Positions 42,823 through 50,183 of a stretch of 64,000 nt of DNA are shown in pieces. The notes under the pieces are model-generated. The model was given only the letters and a program-made list of their open reading frames with translations. It searched no databases and was not told the DNA's origin. A program made the position numbers and the translations under genes. How positions within the stretch are numbered: position 1 is the stretch's first letter; each line of letters begins with the position of its first letter. Source of the stretch: Prochlorococcus marinus str. MIT 0912 (GTDB lineage Bacteria; Cyanobacteriota; Cyanobacteriia; PCC-6307; Cyanobiaceae); NCBI RefSeq assembly GCF_027359595.1, contig NZ_CP114783.1, positions 1,240,001-1,304,000 on the forward strand. The letters run 5' to 3'.

Positions 42823-43578
42823 TTAAGCAAAAGCTAATTTAAAGCTTGCTAAAAATAAGATAAAAGAAATAATTTTTTTAATAAAATTATCATCAAATTG
42901 TCTACTACCAAGAGAACTGCCACAAAAAGCAAAAAACAATACAACAATTAAATGAAGAAAAATATTAGATGTGAAATTAATTTTTGAAAAATTATTTATT
43001 GTTTGCCATGTAATTATTCCAACTAAAGAATTAAAAAAAATAAAAACGGATGAAGCTGCAGCTGTAGTTTTAAGTGGCATCCACTTAAGTAAAATAGATA
43101 GAGGAGTTAAAAATATACCACCTCCTGTCCCAGTAATTCCAGATAGTAAGCCAAGTATTGAACCAGTAAAAAAAATAACAATTTTTGAGGGCAGCTTATA
43201 ATCAGTTATAGTATTATTTTTTATTATTGACGATGTAATTAAAAATCTAATTCCGGAAAGAAACAGTATAAGAGATAAAAAATATCTAAGTAAGGTATCA
43301 GTAATATTCAAGTTACCTCCAACAATTGTAGAGGGAATTGAAACTAATAGAATTGGTATTAAAAAATTAACTAATGTATATTTTTTTAAATGGCCATCAC
43401 CACAAAATCTTATTGAATTTAATGTTGATGCTGCCAGATTCAAAATTAAAGCTGTTGGCTTGATAAGTGAAACTGGCTTATCAAATATGACCATACACGC
43501 TATATAACCTGATGCACCAGCATGTCCAACAATCGAATAAAGAAAAGCAATTAATGCTATCCCAATGAAATAAAGCAC
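42823..43578 (-). CDS. TSUP-family (TauE/SafE) membrane permease
   Basis: The 251-residue protein has about seven to eight hydrophobic helices and the family pattern: GHAGASGYIACMVIF at the start, a repeated GGGIFLTPLSILLKWMPLKTTAA in the second half with GLLSGITGTGGG before it. TSUP proteins move sulfur-containing anions or related organic acids. The gene lies 26 bases downstream of moaB on the same strand, within the molybdenum-cofactor group. Sulfite, sulfate or molybdate are possible substrates; this is inference. Start is GTG at 43578. Confidence 0.8.
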   Translation of the reverse strand: MLYFIGIALIAFLYSIVGHAGASGYIACMVIFDKPVSLIKPTALILNLAASTLNSIRFCGDGHLKKYTLVNFLIPILLVSIPSTIVGGNLNITDTLLRYFLSLILFLSGIRFLITSSIIKNNTITDYKLPSKIVIFFTGSILGLLSGITGTGGGIFLTPLSILLKWMPLKTTAAASSVFIFFNSLVGIITWQTINNFSKINFTSNIFLHLIVVLFFAFCGSSLGSRQFDDNFIKKIISFILFLASFKLAFA

Positions 43579-43604
43579 TCTTTTAATCCATATCTTTATT
43601 CCAT

Positions 43605-44099
43605 CTATTTTTTTAATCTATTAATTAAATTTATCAAATTACATGGTTTAGTATCACTGTTTAGTTGATATTTTATTATTTGATTCCATGCAGTATTTAC
43701 TGCATCTAAAGATCCTGGCAAACTAAAGATAAAAGTTCCATTCGCAACACCTGCAATACATCTACTTTGCAAGGTGCTCGTACCAATTTTCTTAAATGAT
43801 GTATATCTAAAGATTTCCGCAAAACCTTCTATTTCTTTATCTAATAAGGGTTTTATTGCCTCAGGCGTAACATCAGTAAAAGTAAGCCCTGTACCTCCAG
43901 TAGTGATAATAACATCAATCTCATCATCAGCTATCCAATCACTTATATACTTTCTAATAATATAAACATTATCCTTGCATATTATTCTATTACTTATATT
44001 ATGTTTATCTATTTTTACTGAATCAACTAAAAATTGACCACTATCATCATTTTTTATGTCTCGAGTATCAGATACAGTTAACAATGCAATAGAAACCAC
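43605..44099 (-). CDS. moaB: molybdenum cofactor biosynthesis protein MoaB
   Basis: MoaB/MogA-type proteins adenylate molybdopterin before molybdenum insertion. The 164-residue protein has LTVSDTRDIKNDDSGQFL, the IITTGGTGLTFTDVTPEA motif and the FSLPGS motif of the MPT-binding fold. It starts at GTG 44099, 38 bases from the divergent moaD, and is followed by the TSUP permease gene. Confidence 0.94.
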   Translation of the reverse strand: MVSIALLTVSDTRDIKNDDSGQFLVDSVKIDKHNISNRIICKDNVYIIRKYISDWIADDEIDVIITTGGTGLTFTDVTPEAIKPLLDKEIEGFAEIFRYTSFKKIGTSTLQSRCIAGVANGTFIFSLPGSLDAVNTAWNQIIKYQLNSDTKPCNLINLINRLKK

Positions 44100-44137
44100 T
44101 TAGTATAAAACAATTAAAATATATGAATTAACTATAC

Positions 44138-44389
44138 ATGAAAAATAATGCTAGCCAAATCAAAGTATTATTGTTTGCTGAATTAAGTGAAAAATATGGA
44201 TGGGATGAAAAATATCTTTCTTTAGACCTAATAGAAGATAAAAAAGCAAAATCTATACTAAAACATATTAATATCAATGTAGCTCACCAATCAATAATTG
44301 TGGCTATTAATAAAGAAATTTCTAGTCTAGAAGAAACTGTTAAAGATAATGATGAGGTAGCATTCATGCCGATTTTTACAGGTGGATAA
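44138..44389 (+). CDS. moaD: molybdopterin synthase small subunit MoaD
   Basis: MoaD is the ubiquitin-like sulfur carrier of molybdopterin synthase. The 83-residue protein has LLFAELSEKYGWDE near the start, DEVAFMPIFTGG at the end, and the required C-terminal Gly-Gly for thiocarboxylation. Its stop overlaps the GTG start of moaE, so the two subunits are translationally coupled. Confidence 0.95.
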   Translation: MKNNASQIKVLLFAELSEKYGWDEKYLSLDLIEDKKAKSILKHININVAHQSIIVAINKEISSLEETVKDNDEVAFMPIFTGG

Positions 44390-44828
44390 AATTAAGTACA
44401 AATTCAAAATAGCAACTGATCCTTTTGATCCATATCGAGAAATTGAAAAATGGGAAATTAATAATCAAATGGCTGCAATGTCAATTTTTATTGGACGAGT
44501 TAGAGAGATAGATCAATTTGGAAGTCAATTAAAACAATTAGAAATCCATCACTACAGTGGTTTAACTGAAAAGTTAATCGAAAAGCACTTATCAGAAATT
44601 ACTAAAAAAATCGAATCTTTTTCTGCGTTAGTTATCCATCGAGTAGGCTTCATTGATCCACTAGAGCCAATAGTGCTCATAGCAGTTGGTGCTGATAAAA
44701 GAGGAATAGCTAATCAATACTGCTCTGAAATTTTAGAGGTGACAAAATTCAAAGTACCTTTCTGGAAAAAGGAGTGGACTGACGCAGGTTCTTCCTGGGT
44801 CAAAAATAATACTGTACTTTCAACGTGA
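44382..44828 (+). CDS. moaE: molybdopterin synthase catalytic subunit MoaE
   Basis: MoaE converts precursor Z to molybdopterin with sulfur from MoaD. The 148-residue protein shows AAMSIFIGRVREIDQFG, the LEIHHYSGLTE segment, HRVGFIDPLEPIVLI and the catalytic region KVPFWKKEWTDAGSSWV with conserved lysines. Start is GTG 44382 overlapping moaD. It is convergent with moeA, with one base between stops. Confidence 0.95.
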   Translation: MDKIKYKFKIATDPFDPYREIEKWEINNQMAAMSIFIGRVREIDQFGSQLKQLEIHHYSGLTEKLIEKHLSEITKKIESFSALVIHRVGFIDPLEPIVLIAVGADKRGIANQYCSEILEVTKFKVPFWKKEWTDAGSSWVKNNTVLST

Positions 44829-44829
44829 A

Positions 44830-46107
44830 CTATAAAATTGTTTTTCTGAAAAGCTGTGCCCAAAGATATGTTCCTTTCTTAAGTAAATCTTTTTCAGGTG
44901 GTATCTCTATTAACAGATCAGAATCAATTAGAGAAGAAATTTGTGAGGATGATTGTGCAGGTGGAATATCCGCGTATAACTCACCTTGCTGATCTACTTT
45001 AAGTTTAGATCTAATCAATTCAGGTCTACCTTTTCTTCTTTTAAGATCAGAATTAATTCTGATCTTAAATCTAAGGGGTGTTTCTATGTTCTTCACTCCA
45101 CTAAAAACTTGAAATACGGGCCACAAAATTTGCAAACAAATTACTACTGCAGACACAGGATTACCAGGTAAACCAAAAAATGGAATATCTTGACCAATAA
45201 AACCAAAGGCAAAGGGTCTACCAGGCTTTAAAAAAAGCTTCCAGAACTTTATTTCTCCAATTTCATTAATAATATTTTTAATATAGTCTTTTTTCCCAAC
45301 GGAAATTCCACCTATGGAAATTACAATTTGATTATTTTTTGCAAGTTCAATAAGAGAATTCTTTAATTTGAATTTATCGTCTGCTTGAATTGATATTTCA
45401 TTGATATCATATCCAAGATTTTTTATAATACTTTTAATTAAAAAACTATTACTTTCCCAGATTAATCCAGTTGATTTATCTATACCAGGTTTGATTAATT
45501 CATCGCCTGAAATAAGTAATCCTATTTTGAAAGATTTAAACACACTAATATAACTTATTCCACAACTAGCAAGTAATCCAATAATACTAGGAGTAATTTT
45601 TTGACCCTTCGCTAATACGATATCTCCTTCCGATAATTGATCATTAACAGATCTAATCCAAGTACTATTCGTTAAGTCGTCTATGAGATGTATTTTCTCA
45701 AAAGAGCTATCTTTTATCATTTCTGTCTTTATCTGTTCTAAAGGAATAACCCAAGAGCATTCATCAGGAACTAATGAACCAGTGCTTATAGCAATGGCTT
45801 CACCTTCAGAAAGATTTTTAGTGTAAGGTTTACCAGCGGATGAATCTCCAACAACTTTCCAATATTGTCCTTTCTGAGGTTTGGCAGAATGACTAACCGC
45901 GTAACCATCCATTATGGAGGCTCTAAAGCCGGGAATATTCTGTTTTACAAAAATATCTGTTGAAGAAATTTTTTCTAAGGAATCTTCTAAAGGAATACTT
46001 ACGAAAGGAATAGTAAAATCATCTAAAACGTTCTTGATTTCCTTTAAAATTTCTTTTCTAGCTTCTTCTACTTTTAATCCCTCCCTTAAAAAAGGCTCTT
46101 GAGTCAT
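44830..46107 (-). CDS. moeA: molybdopterin molybdenumtransferase MoeA
   Basis: MoeA inserts molybdenum into adenylated molybdopterin. The protein (about 425 residues from ATG 46107) has the MoeA order: IPGFRASIMDGYAV, GEAIAISTGSLVPDECSWVIPLEQ, LLISGDELI, GGISVGKKDYIKNII, KLFLKPGRPFAFG and FFGLPGNPVSAVVICLQ. Complete. moaC lies just upstream on the same strand, so moaC-moeA are likely one unit. Confidence 0.96.
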   Translation of the reverse strand: MTQEPFLREGLKVEEARKEILKEIKNVLDDFTIPFVSIPLEDSLEKISSTDIFVKQNIPGFRASIMDGYAVSHSAKPQKGQYWKVVGDSSAGKPYTKNLSEGEAIAISTGSLVPDECSWVIPLEQIKTEMIKDSSFEKIHLIDDLTNSTWIRSVNDQLSEGDIVLAKGQKITPSIIGLLASCGISYISVFKSFKIGLLISGDELIKPGIDKSTGLIWESNSFLIKSIIKNLGYDINEISIQADDKFKLKNSLIELAKNNQIVISIGGISVGKKDYIKNIINEIGEIKFWKLFLKPGRPFAFGFIGQDIPFFGLPGNPVSAVVICLQILWPVFQVFSGVKNIETPLRFKIRINSDLKRRKGRPELIRSKLKVDQQGELYADIPPAQSSSQISSLIDSDLLIEIPPEKDLLKKGTYLWAQLFRKTIL

Positions 46108-46114
46108 CAAAAAA

Positions 46115-46600
46115 TTAATTAGTTTCTCTCCTCAGGATACCTTTTTTGCCTCCTTTTTTTTCTAAAAGTCGAATTGAATTTATTGTTAAAAAAGGATCGA
46201 TAGCTTTAAGCATATCGTAAATAGTTAGTAATCCTATAGACACCGCCGTAAGTGCTTCCATCTCTACACCAGTTTGAGCATTAGTTTTACATAATGCAGT
46301 TATTTTTATCGCTCTTTTTTTATTACATAGATCTATATCAATCCTGATATTACTTAAACTTAATAAGTGACAAAGTGGGATTAATTCCGAAGTTTTTTTA
46401 GATGCATTAATTGCAGCAAATCTTGCAGCAGCAAATAAATCTCCTTTTTTTATATTGCCGTCTTTAACGTTATCAAATACTTCCACACTTAAATCAATAT
46501 ATCCTTCAGCGAGAGCTTCTCTAGGAGTGCTTATTTTCTCAGAAATATCAACTATAAACATATCGCCCTTCTCATTTAAATGAGTTAGGTTTGAATCCAT
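46115..46600 (-). CDS. moaC: cyclic pyranopterin monophosphate synthase MoaC
   Basis: MoaC works after MoaA to form cPMP from GTP. The 161-residue protein has MFIVDISEKISTPREALAEG, AARFAAINASKKTSELIPLCHLL, and TGVEMEALTAVSIGLLTIYDM followed by the LLEKKGGKKG end. All are typical. It starts at ATG 46600 and ends seven bases before moeA. Confidence 0.96.
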   Translation of the reverse strand: MDSNLTHLNEKGDMFIVDISEKISTPREALAEGYIDLSVEVFDNVKDGNIKKGDLFAAARFAAINASKKTSELIPLCHLLSLSNIRIDIDLCNKKRAIKITALCKTNAQTGVEMEALTAVSIGLLTIYDMLKAIDPFLTINSIRLLEKKGGKKGILRRETN

Positions 46601-46720
46601 TTTCTTATTTATGATTAGTTATAATGATAAATAAAAAATAATGATTAATTATTATATGTTAGAGAATAGTAAAATTCACAAATAAGTTATTATGGTTAAA
46701 TTAAATCCGTAGGTTTTGAC

Positions 46721-47188
46721 TTGGAACAATCAAGCCACTGTTTTGAATTTGAAGATGAATTTATTAGTGATCTAAGATGTATACCTTTATGCGTTCGTAG
46801 GAAACTTGATCTTATCGGTTTAAAACTAAAACTTCAACATTGGCAAGAGTTAAATCACGATGATAAAAGAAAAATAGTTTATTGGTCAGATTCGATTGAC
46901 GACTTAGATGGATTAAAATCCTATTTGATTAGTAAAACTAGTCGTAGTCGTATAGGTCAAGCAAAAGAAATTTTAATTTCAAAAGATGAGCCCTGGTTGT
47001 TATCGGGTACAGTCCCAGACTTTATTGATGTTGAAGCAAGCAAATATACATTTCAGATCTCTCAGAAAATATGGTCTAATTTGAGCGAACTTGAAAGGTT
47101 CGCTCTATGTAAACTTGCAAGACCTGGACATGAACACCGAAATCTTATTAAAGCTTTTAAAGAAATATTAATCAATAATGATTCTTAG
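46721..47188 (+). CDS. narM: nitrate reductase-associated protein NarM
   Basis: NarM is a small cyanobacterial protein required for active nitrate reductase NarB. The 155-residue product fits the family: CFEFEDEFISDLRCIPLCVRRKLD at the start, KLKLQHWQEL, and a C-terminal ELERFALCKLARPGHEHRNL. No cofactor site is evident. The only usable start is TTG at 46721; an in-frame stop lies just upstream (46697). It sits between the divergent moaC and mobA. Confidence 0.9.
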   Translation: MEQSSHCFEFEDEFISDLRCIPLCVRRKLDLIGLKLKLQHWQELNHDDKRKIVYWSDSIDDLDGLKSYLISKTSRSRIGQAKEILISKDEPWLLSGTVPDFIDVEASKYTFQISQKIWSNLSELERFALCKLARPGHEHRNLIKAFKEILINNDS

Positions 47189-47312
47189 CAATTATAGAGA
47201 TTTCGAATAATGAAGATTAGATCAATTAAATTAATTTATAGTTTATGTTTTCATGATAACAAAATAAATATTTATTCATGTTTTATGCTAGTTTTTAAAT
47301 TAGAGAAAATTA

Positions 47313-47927
47313 ATTATCATTTTAGATAGTTCTACTAAGAAAGAACTCAAAGCTTGTATTCTCTCTGGGGGGCAAAGTACAAGAATGGGTAAAGATAAGG
47401 CACTATTAAAACATCATGAAGGCGATAGCTGGTTATCACATAAATTAAATATTCTGAAAAAACTGGACTTAGAAACTATCCTCTTAACTAATCATCAATC
47501 TCATATAAATGAAATTAGTGAATTTCATAAAGTAAATATATTATTTGATAAAAAACCTTTCCATGGACCACTAAATTGTATGGAGTTTTTATATTCAAAA
47601 TTTTTAGGAAAATATGACTATATACTCTTAATGCCAGTAGATATGCCTTTCATTAATAGCAAGCATATTGAAAATTTTATAAAGTATTGGCAAAAAAATA
47701 GAGATATAGCTCTTATCGCACATAGTAATAAAATGGCTCAACCTCTACTTGGTATTTATCCTCTAAATCAAGCTAACTTAAATAAATTAAATGAAAGACT
47801 TCAATTAGGTAAAATAAACTTTCAGGGATGGACAAAATCAATTCCTTTTCATTATTATTTTGCCAAAGACAAAGAATTCATAAATGTCAACTCATTAAAA
47901 GAACTAAAATCACTAAATTATTATTAA
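47313..47927 (+). CDS. mobA: molybdenum cofactor guanylyltransferase MobA, without a canonical start codon
   Basis: MobA attaches GMP to molybdopterin to give the bis-MGD cofactor needed by NarB. The conserved N-terminal motif ILSGGQSTRMGKDKALL is fully in frame, followed by the DMPFI metal-site region (VDMPFI). The frame opens after a TAG at 47301 and contains no ATG, GTG or TTG before the motif; the first ATG (47385) cuts the motif in half. I mark ATT 47313 as a possible rare start. The 3' end is three bases from the moaA start. Confidence 0.85.
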   Translation: MIILDSSTKKELKACILSGGQSTRMGKDKALLKHHEGDSWLSHKLNILKKLDLETILLTNHQSHINEISEFHKVNILFDKKPFHGPLNCMEFLYSKFLGKYDYILLMPVDMPFINSKHIENFIKYWQKNRDIALIAHSNKMAQPLLGIYPLNQANLNKLNERLQLGKINFQGWTKSIPFHYYFAKDKEFINVNSLKELKSLNYY

Positions 47928-47930
47928 AGT

Positions 47931-48977
47931 ATGATGAAAGATATTCATGATAGAGAGTTAAAAGTTTTAAGGCTTTCATTAACTAATAAATGTAATTTTT
48001 CATGTCCATATTGTTTGCCAGAAAATAATAGCTGTTTGACTACATTAACTAATAAGCAATTCCTATCAATAATTAAGGTTGCTTGCAAATTAGGAGTAAA
48101 CTCACTCAGATTAACTGGGGGAGAGCCATTAATAAGCAGTCAGTTGAATAAGCTGATGGAAGCAATTAATAAATTAAAGAAAACAAGAAATCATCCTATT
48201 AATAATTTAAAAGACATTGCTATAACTACAAATGGATCATTATTAACAAAAGATAGATGTCAAGATTTATTTGCTTATGGACTCAACAGGATCACAGTTA
48301 GTCTAGATGCCTTAGATCCAAAAATATTTTCAATAATGACAGGAGATAATAATATGATTTCAGCTAAGAATAAGCTGAATCATGTTCTCCAAGGCATTGA
48401 TAATGCCATCAAAGCAGGCTTTGATCCATTAGAGGGTCAGCTGAAAATAAACTGTGTCATCAAAAAGAACATAAATGATAATCAGATCATAAATCTTGTT
48501 CGCTTTGCTAAAGCTAAATCTATTGAAATTAGATTCATAGAATATATGGATGTAGGAAATAAGAATAATTGGCAAGCTAATGAAGTTCTACAATCTCACG
48601 AATTGATAAGTATAATAAAACAACATTTTAAAATTAATGAGGCTGGAAGATTAAAAGGTAATACAGCCCATAAATGGTATATGAAAGATAGCAATAGCTT
48701 CATAAGTACTATATCTTCGATATCTAATCCTTTTTGTTCTGACTGCAATAGATTAAGGATTACTAGTGATGGTTTCGCACATACTTGCCTTTTTTCAAAC
48801 AATGGTTCTGATTTAAAAAAATGGCTCAATCCATCAATTAATGAAAAAGGCTTAGAAGAATTTCTGGAGACAATATGGCTAATAAGAGATGATAAATATA
48901 GTGAAAATAGATTTGATAAATCTGATAACTCGAAACCACAAAAACCTCATCCTTCAATGTCGTATTTAGGAGGTTAA
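47931..48977 (+). CDS. moaA: GTP 3',8-cyclase MoaA
   Basis: MoaA is the radical SAM enzyme starting molybdopterin synthesis from GTP. The 348-residue protein has the N-terminal cluster motif CNFSCPYC, the RLTGGEPL segment, the C-terminal cluster motif CSDCNRLRITSDGFAHTC and the terminal Gly-Gly that enters the active site. It follows mobA by three bases. Confidence 0.97.
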   Translation: MMKDIHDRELKVLRLSLTNKCNFSCPYCLPENNSCLTTLTNKQFLSIIKVACKLGVNSLRLTGGEPLISSQLNKLMEAINKLKKTRNHPINNLKDIAITTNGSLLTKDRCQDLFAYGLNRITVSLDALDPKIFSIMTGDNNMISAKNKLNHVLQGIDNAIKAGFDPLEGQLKINCVIKKNINDNQIINLVRFAKAKSIEIRFIEYMDVGNKNNWQANEVLQSHELISIIKQHFKINEAGRLKGNTAHKWYMKDSNSFISTISSISNPFCSDCNRLRITSDGFAHTCLFSNNGSDLKKWLNPSINEKGLEEFLETIWLIRDDKYSENRFDKSDNSKPQKPHPSMSYLGG

Positions 48978-49000
48978 AATCCATATGCACAAAGAAAATA

Positions 49001-49014
49001 GTATTAACTAGTAC
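49001..49014. promoter_or_regulatory. GTA-N8-TAC palindrome (candidate NtcA box) before the 57-aa ORF
   Basis: GTATTAACTAGTAC fits the NtcA core GTA-N8-TAC. It is 24 bases after the moaA stop and 99 bases before the GTG of a small ORF. A good -10 at the usual 22-24 bases is not obvious (TAATTT occurs 28 bases on). Confidence 0.5.
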
Positions 49015-49113
49015 ATAAATTAAAAAATAATCTTTTGAAAATTAATTTTCGTATAAATAAAGACAACTGAAGTACTAAAAATCTAGGAAATTCGCATTAG
49101 TCGTTTCAAAAAA

Positions 49114-49287
49114 GTGCGCTTTGCTATTAGTTTAGGAATGTTAATGGGTATGACTCATGGTTGGTATGTAAGTAAAGGTTATGCATCTACAAACCAATAT
49201 AATGATACTTATTTTCAGTCTGAGATTAACCAACTTCCCACCTACTCTTTTTTGAAATCTAAAAATACAGGATTGAGTTTTAATTAA
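49114..49287 (+). CDS. small ORF, single hydrophobic N-terminal segment
   Basis: A 57-codon frame from GTG 49114 to TAA 49285 encodes RFAISLGMLMGMTHGWYVSK, a short membrane or signal-like segment, followed by a polar tail ending LSFN. It has no known motif. It is the first of three small ORFs between moaA and nrtP and lies downstream of a candidate NtcA box. Gene status depends on expression evidence. Confidence 0.5.
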   Translation: MRFAISLGMLMGMTHGWYVSKGYASTNQYNDTYFQSEINQLPTYSFLKSKNTGLSFN

Positions 49288-49306
49288 TTTAATTTAATTT
49301 AATTTA
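49283..49306 (+). repeat. short AATTT tandem repeat
   Basis: About four head-to-tail AATTT units occur at and just after the stop of the small ORF. It is a simple low-complexity tract with no clear role. Confidence 0.6.
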
Positions 49307-49421
49307 GAATTATAATAAGTAAAATTTATAAAAGTAACTACAGTCAATACAATTTAGTTTTCTGTTCATTGATTTTTTTGTATCAACCTGAACCACTTTT
49401 AAGAGCTTAAAGCATTATATT

Positions 49422-49435
49422 GTATTAACTAATAC
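49422..49435. promoter_or_regulatory. GTA-N8-TAC palindrome (candidate NtcA box) before the DUF4278-like ORF
   Basis: GTATTAACTAATAC matches GTA-N8-TAC and differs from the box at 49001 by one base. It lies 68 bases before the ATG of the DUF4278-like gene. No convincing -10 hexamer is at the expected distance. Confidence 0.5.
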
Positions 49436-49503
49436 AAAATTCTTCTTTTTAGATCAGCTCGGGTCTTCTTTAGAACTTTTGCATAGTTCATCACTCTATT
49501 CTC

Positions 49504-49677
49504 ATGGATCTCCTTACATACAGAGGTCAAAAATATCTACCAGAAGACATTAAAAATCTTCACTACTCAAACACGAGTTATCTAGATAGGCAAATCAAAG
49601 CCAAAATGACCATCAATGAGACTCTATTTTCTTATAGAGGCATAAATTATAAAAAATCAAAGCATACAGAAAGGTAA
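49504..49677 (+). CDS. small DUF4278-like protein with two YRG motifs
   Basis: The 57-residue product begins MDLLTYRGQKYLPEDIKN and later has LFSYRGINYKKSK. Two YRGxxY motifs, one near each end, are the mark of the DUF4278 family of short cyanobacterial proteins of unknown function. The gene lies 68 bases downstream of a candidate NtcA box in the nitrate cluster. It may be a nitrogen-responsive small protein, which is inference. Confidence 0.68.
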   Translation: MDLLTYRGQKYLPEDIKNLHYSNTSYLDRQIKAKMTINETLFSYRGINYKKSKHTER

Positions 49678-49770
49678 AAGATGTAGCAGTCAAATATTTT
49701 GGAAGAATTTTTAAATACTTTTGTATTACGCTGAACAACACTGCTCTTAAAAGATAATCATAATAAATTT

Positions 49771-49784
49771 GTAGTCATTACTAC
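49771..49784. promoter_or_regulatory. GTA-N8-TAC palindrome within an 8-bp inverted repeat
   Basis: GTAGTCATTACTAC matches the NtcA core with flanking T and A, inside the perfect inverted repeat TTTGTAGT-CATT-ACTACAAA (49768-49787). It is directly before the predicted RNA element. If NtcA activated from this site, transcription would begin inside that element, so the palindrome may instead be a repressor site, a box for another promoter or an RNA hairpin. Confidence 0.4.
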
Positions 49785-49788
49785 AAAA

Positions 49789-49848
49789 CGTTCAACTCGC
49801 TTCAGCGAGCCGCAAACCGCCTTAAGCCAAGGAACGGGGGACTTAAGC
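49789..49848 (+). ncRNA. candidate glutamine-II (Downstream-peptide) riboswitch
   Basis: The element folds as follows: P1 CGTTC (49789-49793) with GAACG (49832-49836); P2 CTCGC (49796-49800) with GCGAG (49805-49809) closed by TTCA; then a single-stranded CCGCAAACC; and a pseudoknot of CTTAAG (49821-49826) with CTTAAG (49842-49847) just after P1. This order, with CGTTCA at the 5' side, AAGGAACG at the 3' side and an H-type pseudoknot, matches what I know of the Downstream-peptide/glutamine-II riboswitch, which occurs in picocyanobacteria before short ORFs. The 104-aa gene starts 20 bases later. Confidence 0.65.
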
Positions 49849-49868
49849 TAAAACGATCCAAATTAAAC

Positions 49869-50183
49869 ATGCCTACAAGTTCCATACAAAGCACTGAAAA
49901 AAGTGCCATTACTGTTTCAGCAGGATTTTTAGGAGCATTCATTATTAGTTCTTTAGCTGTTCAGCTTTTTAGAAGCTATTCCCCTGCTGTTCAAAATAAA
50001 TTAACTACTGTTGACCCAGTAATTGCTAGTCCTGCCACTCTTTGGTCTGAACTGGGGACACGAGATAACATTATTATTAAACAATCAAATACAAAATTAA
50101 ATACAAATAGTTCAAGTTCTATCAATATTGAACCTGTAATAACCTCTGAGGCAACTTTATGGTCTCCTCTTTTTGTTGATTGA
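49869..50183 (+). CDS. 104-aa membrane-anchored protein with an internal repeat
   Basis: The product has one hydrophobic helix (residues about 14-34), then a periplasm- or cytoplasm-facing tail with two copies of a 14-residue unit: DPVIASPATLWSEL (49-62) and EPVITSEATLWSPL (88-101). They are linked by an Asn/Ser-rich stretch. The repeat is likely a short binding motif. No family is recognised. Its leader carries the candidate glutamine riboswitch and it lies between moaA and nrtP, so a link to nitrogen status is likely by context only. Confidence 0.72.
   Translation: MPTSSIQSTEKSAITVSAGFLGAFIISSLAVQLFRSYSPAVQNKLTTVDPVIASPATLWSELGTRDNIIIKQSNTKLNTNSSSSINIEPVITSEATLWSPLFVD

Noticed and set aside
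48596-48829. 77-aa minus-strand ORF inside moaA
   Set aside because: It overlaps the conserved MoaA C-terminal cluster region in antisense and is a shadow frame.
49801-49850. c-di-AMP (ydaO) riboswitch, because of the GGAACGGGGGAC string
   Set aside because: The second conserved half of ydaO is missing, while P1, P2 and the pseudoknot fit the shorter glutamine-II type better.
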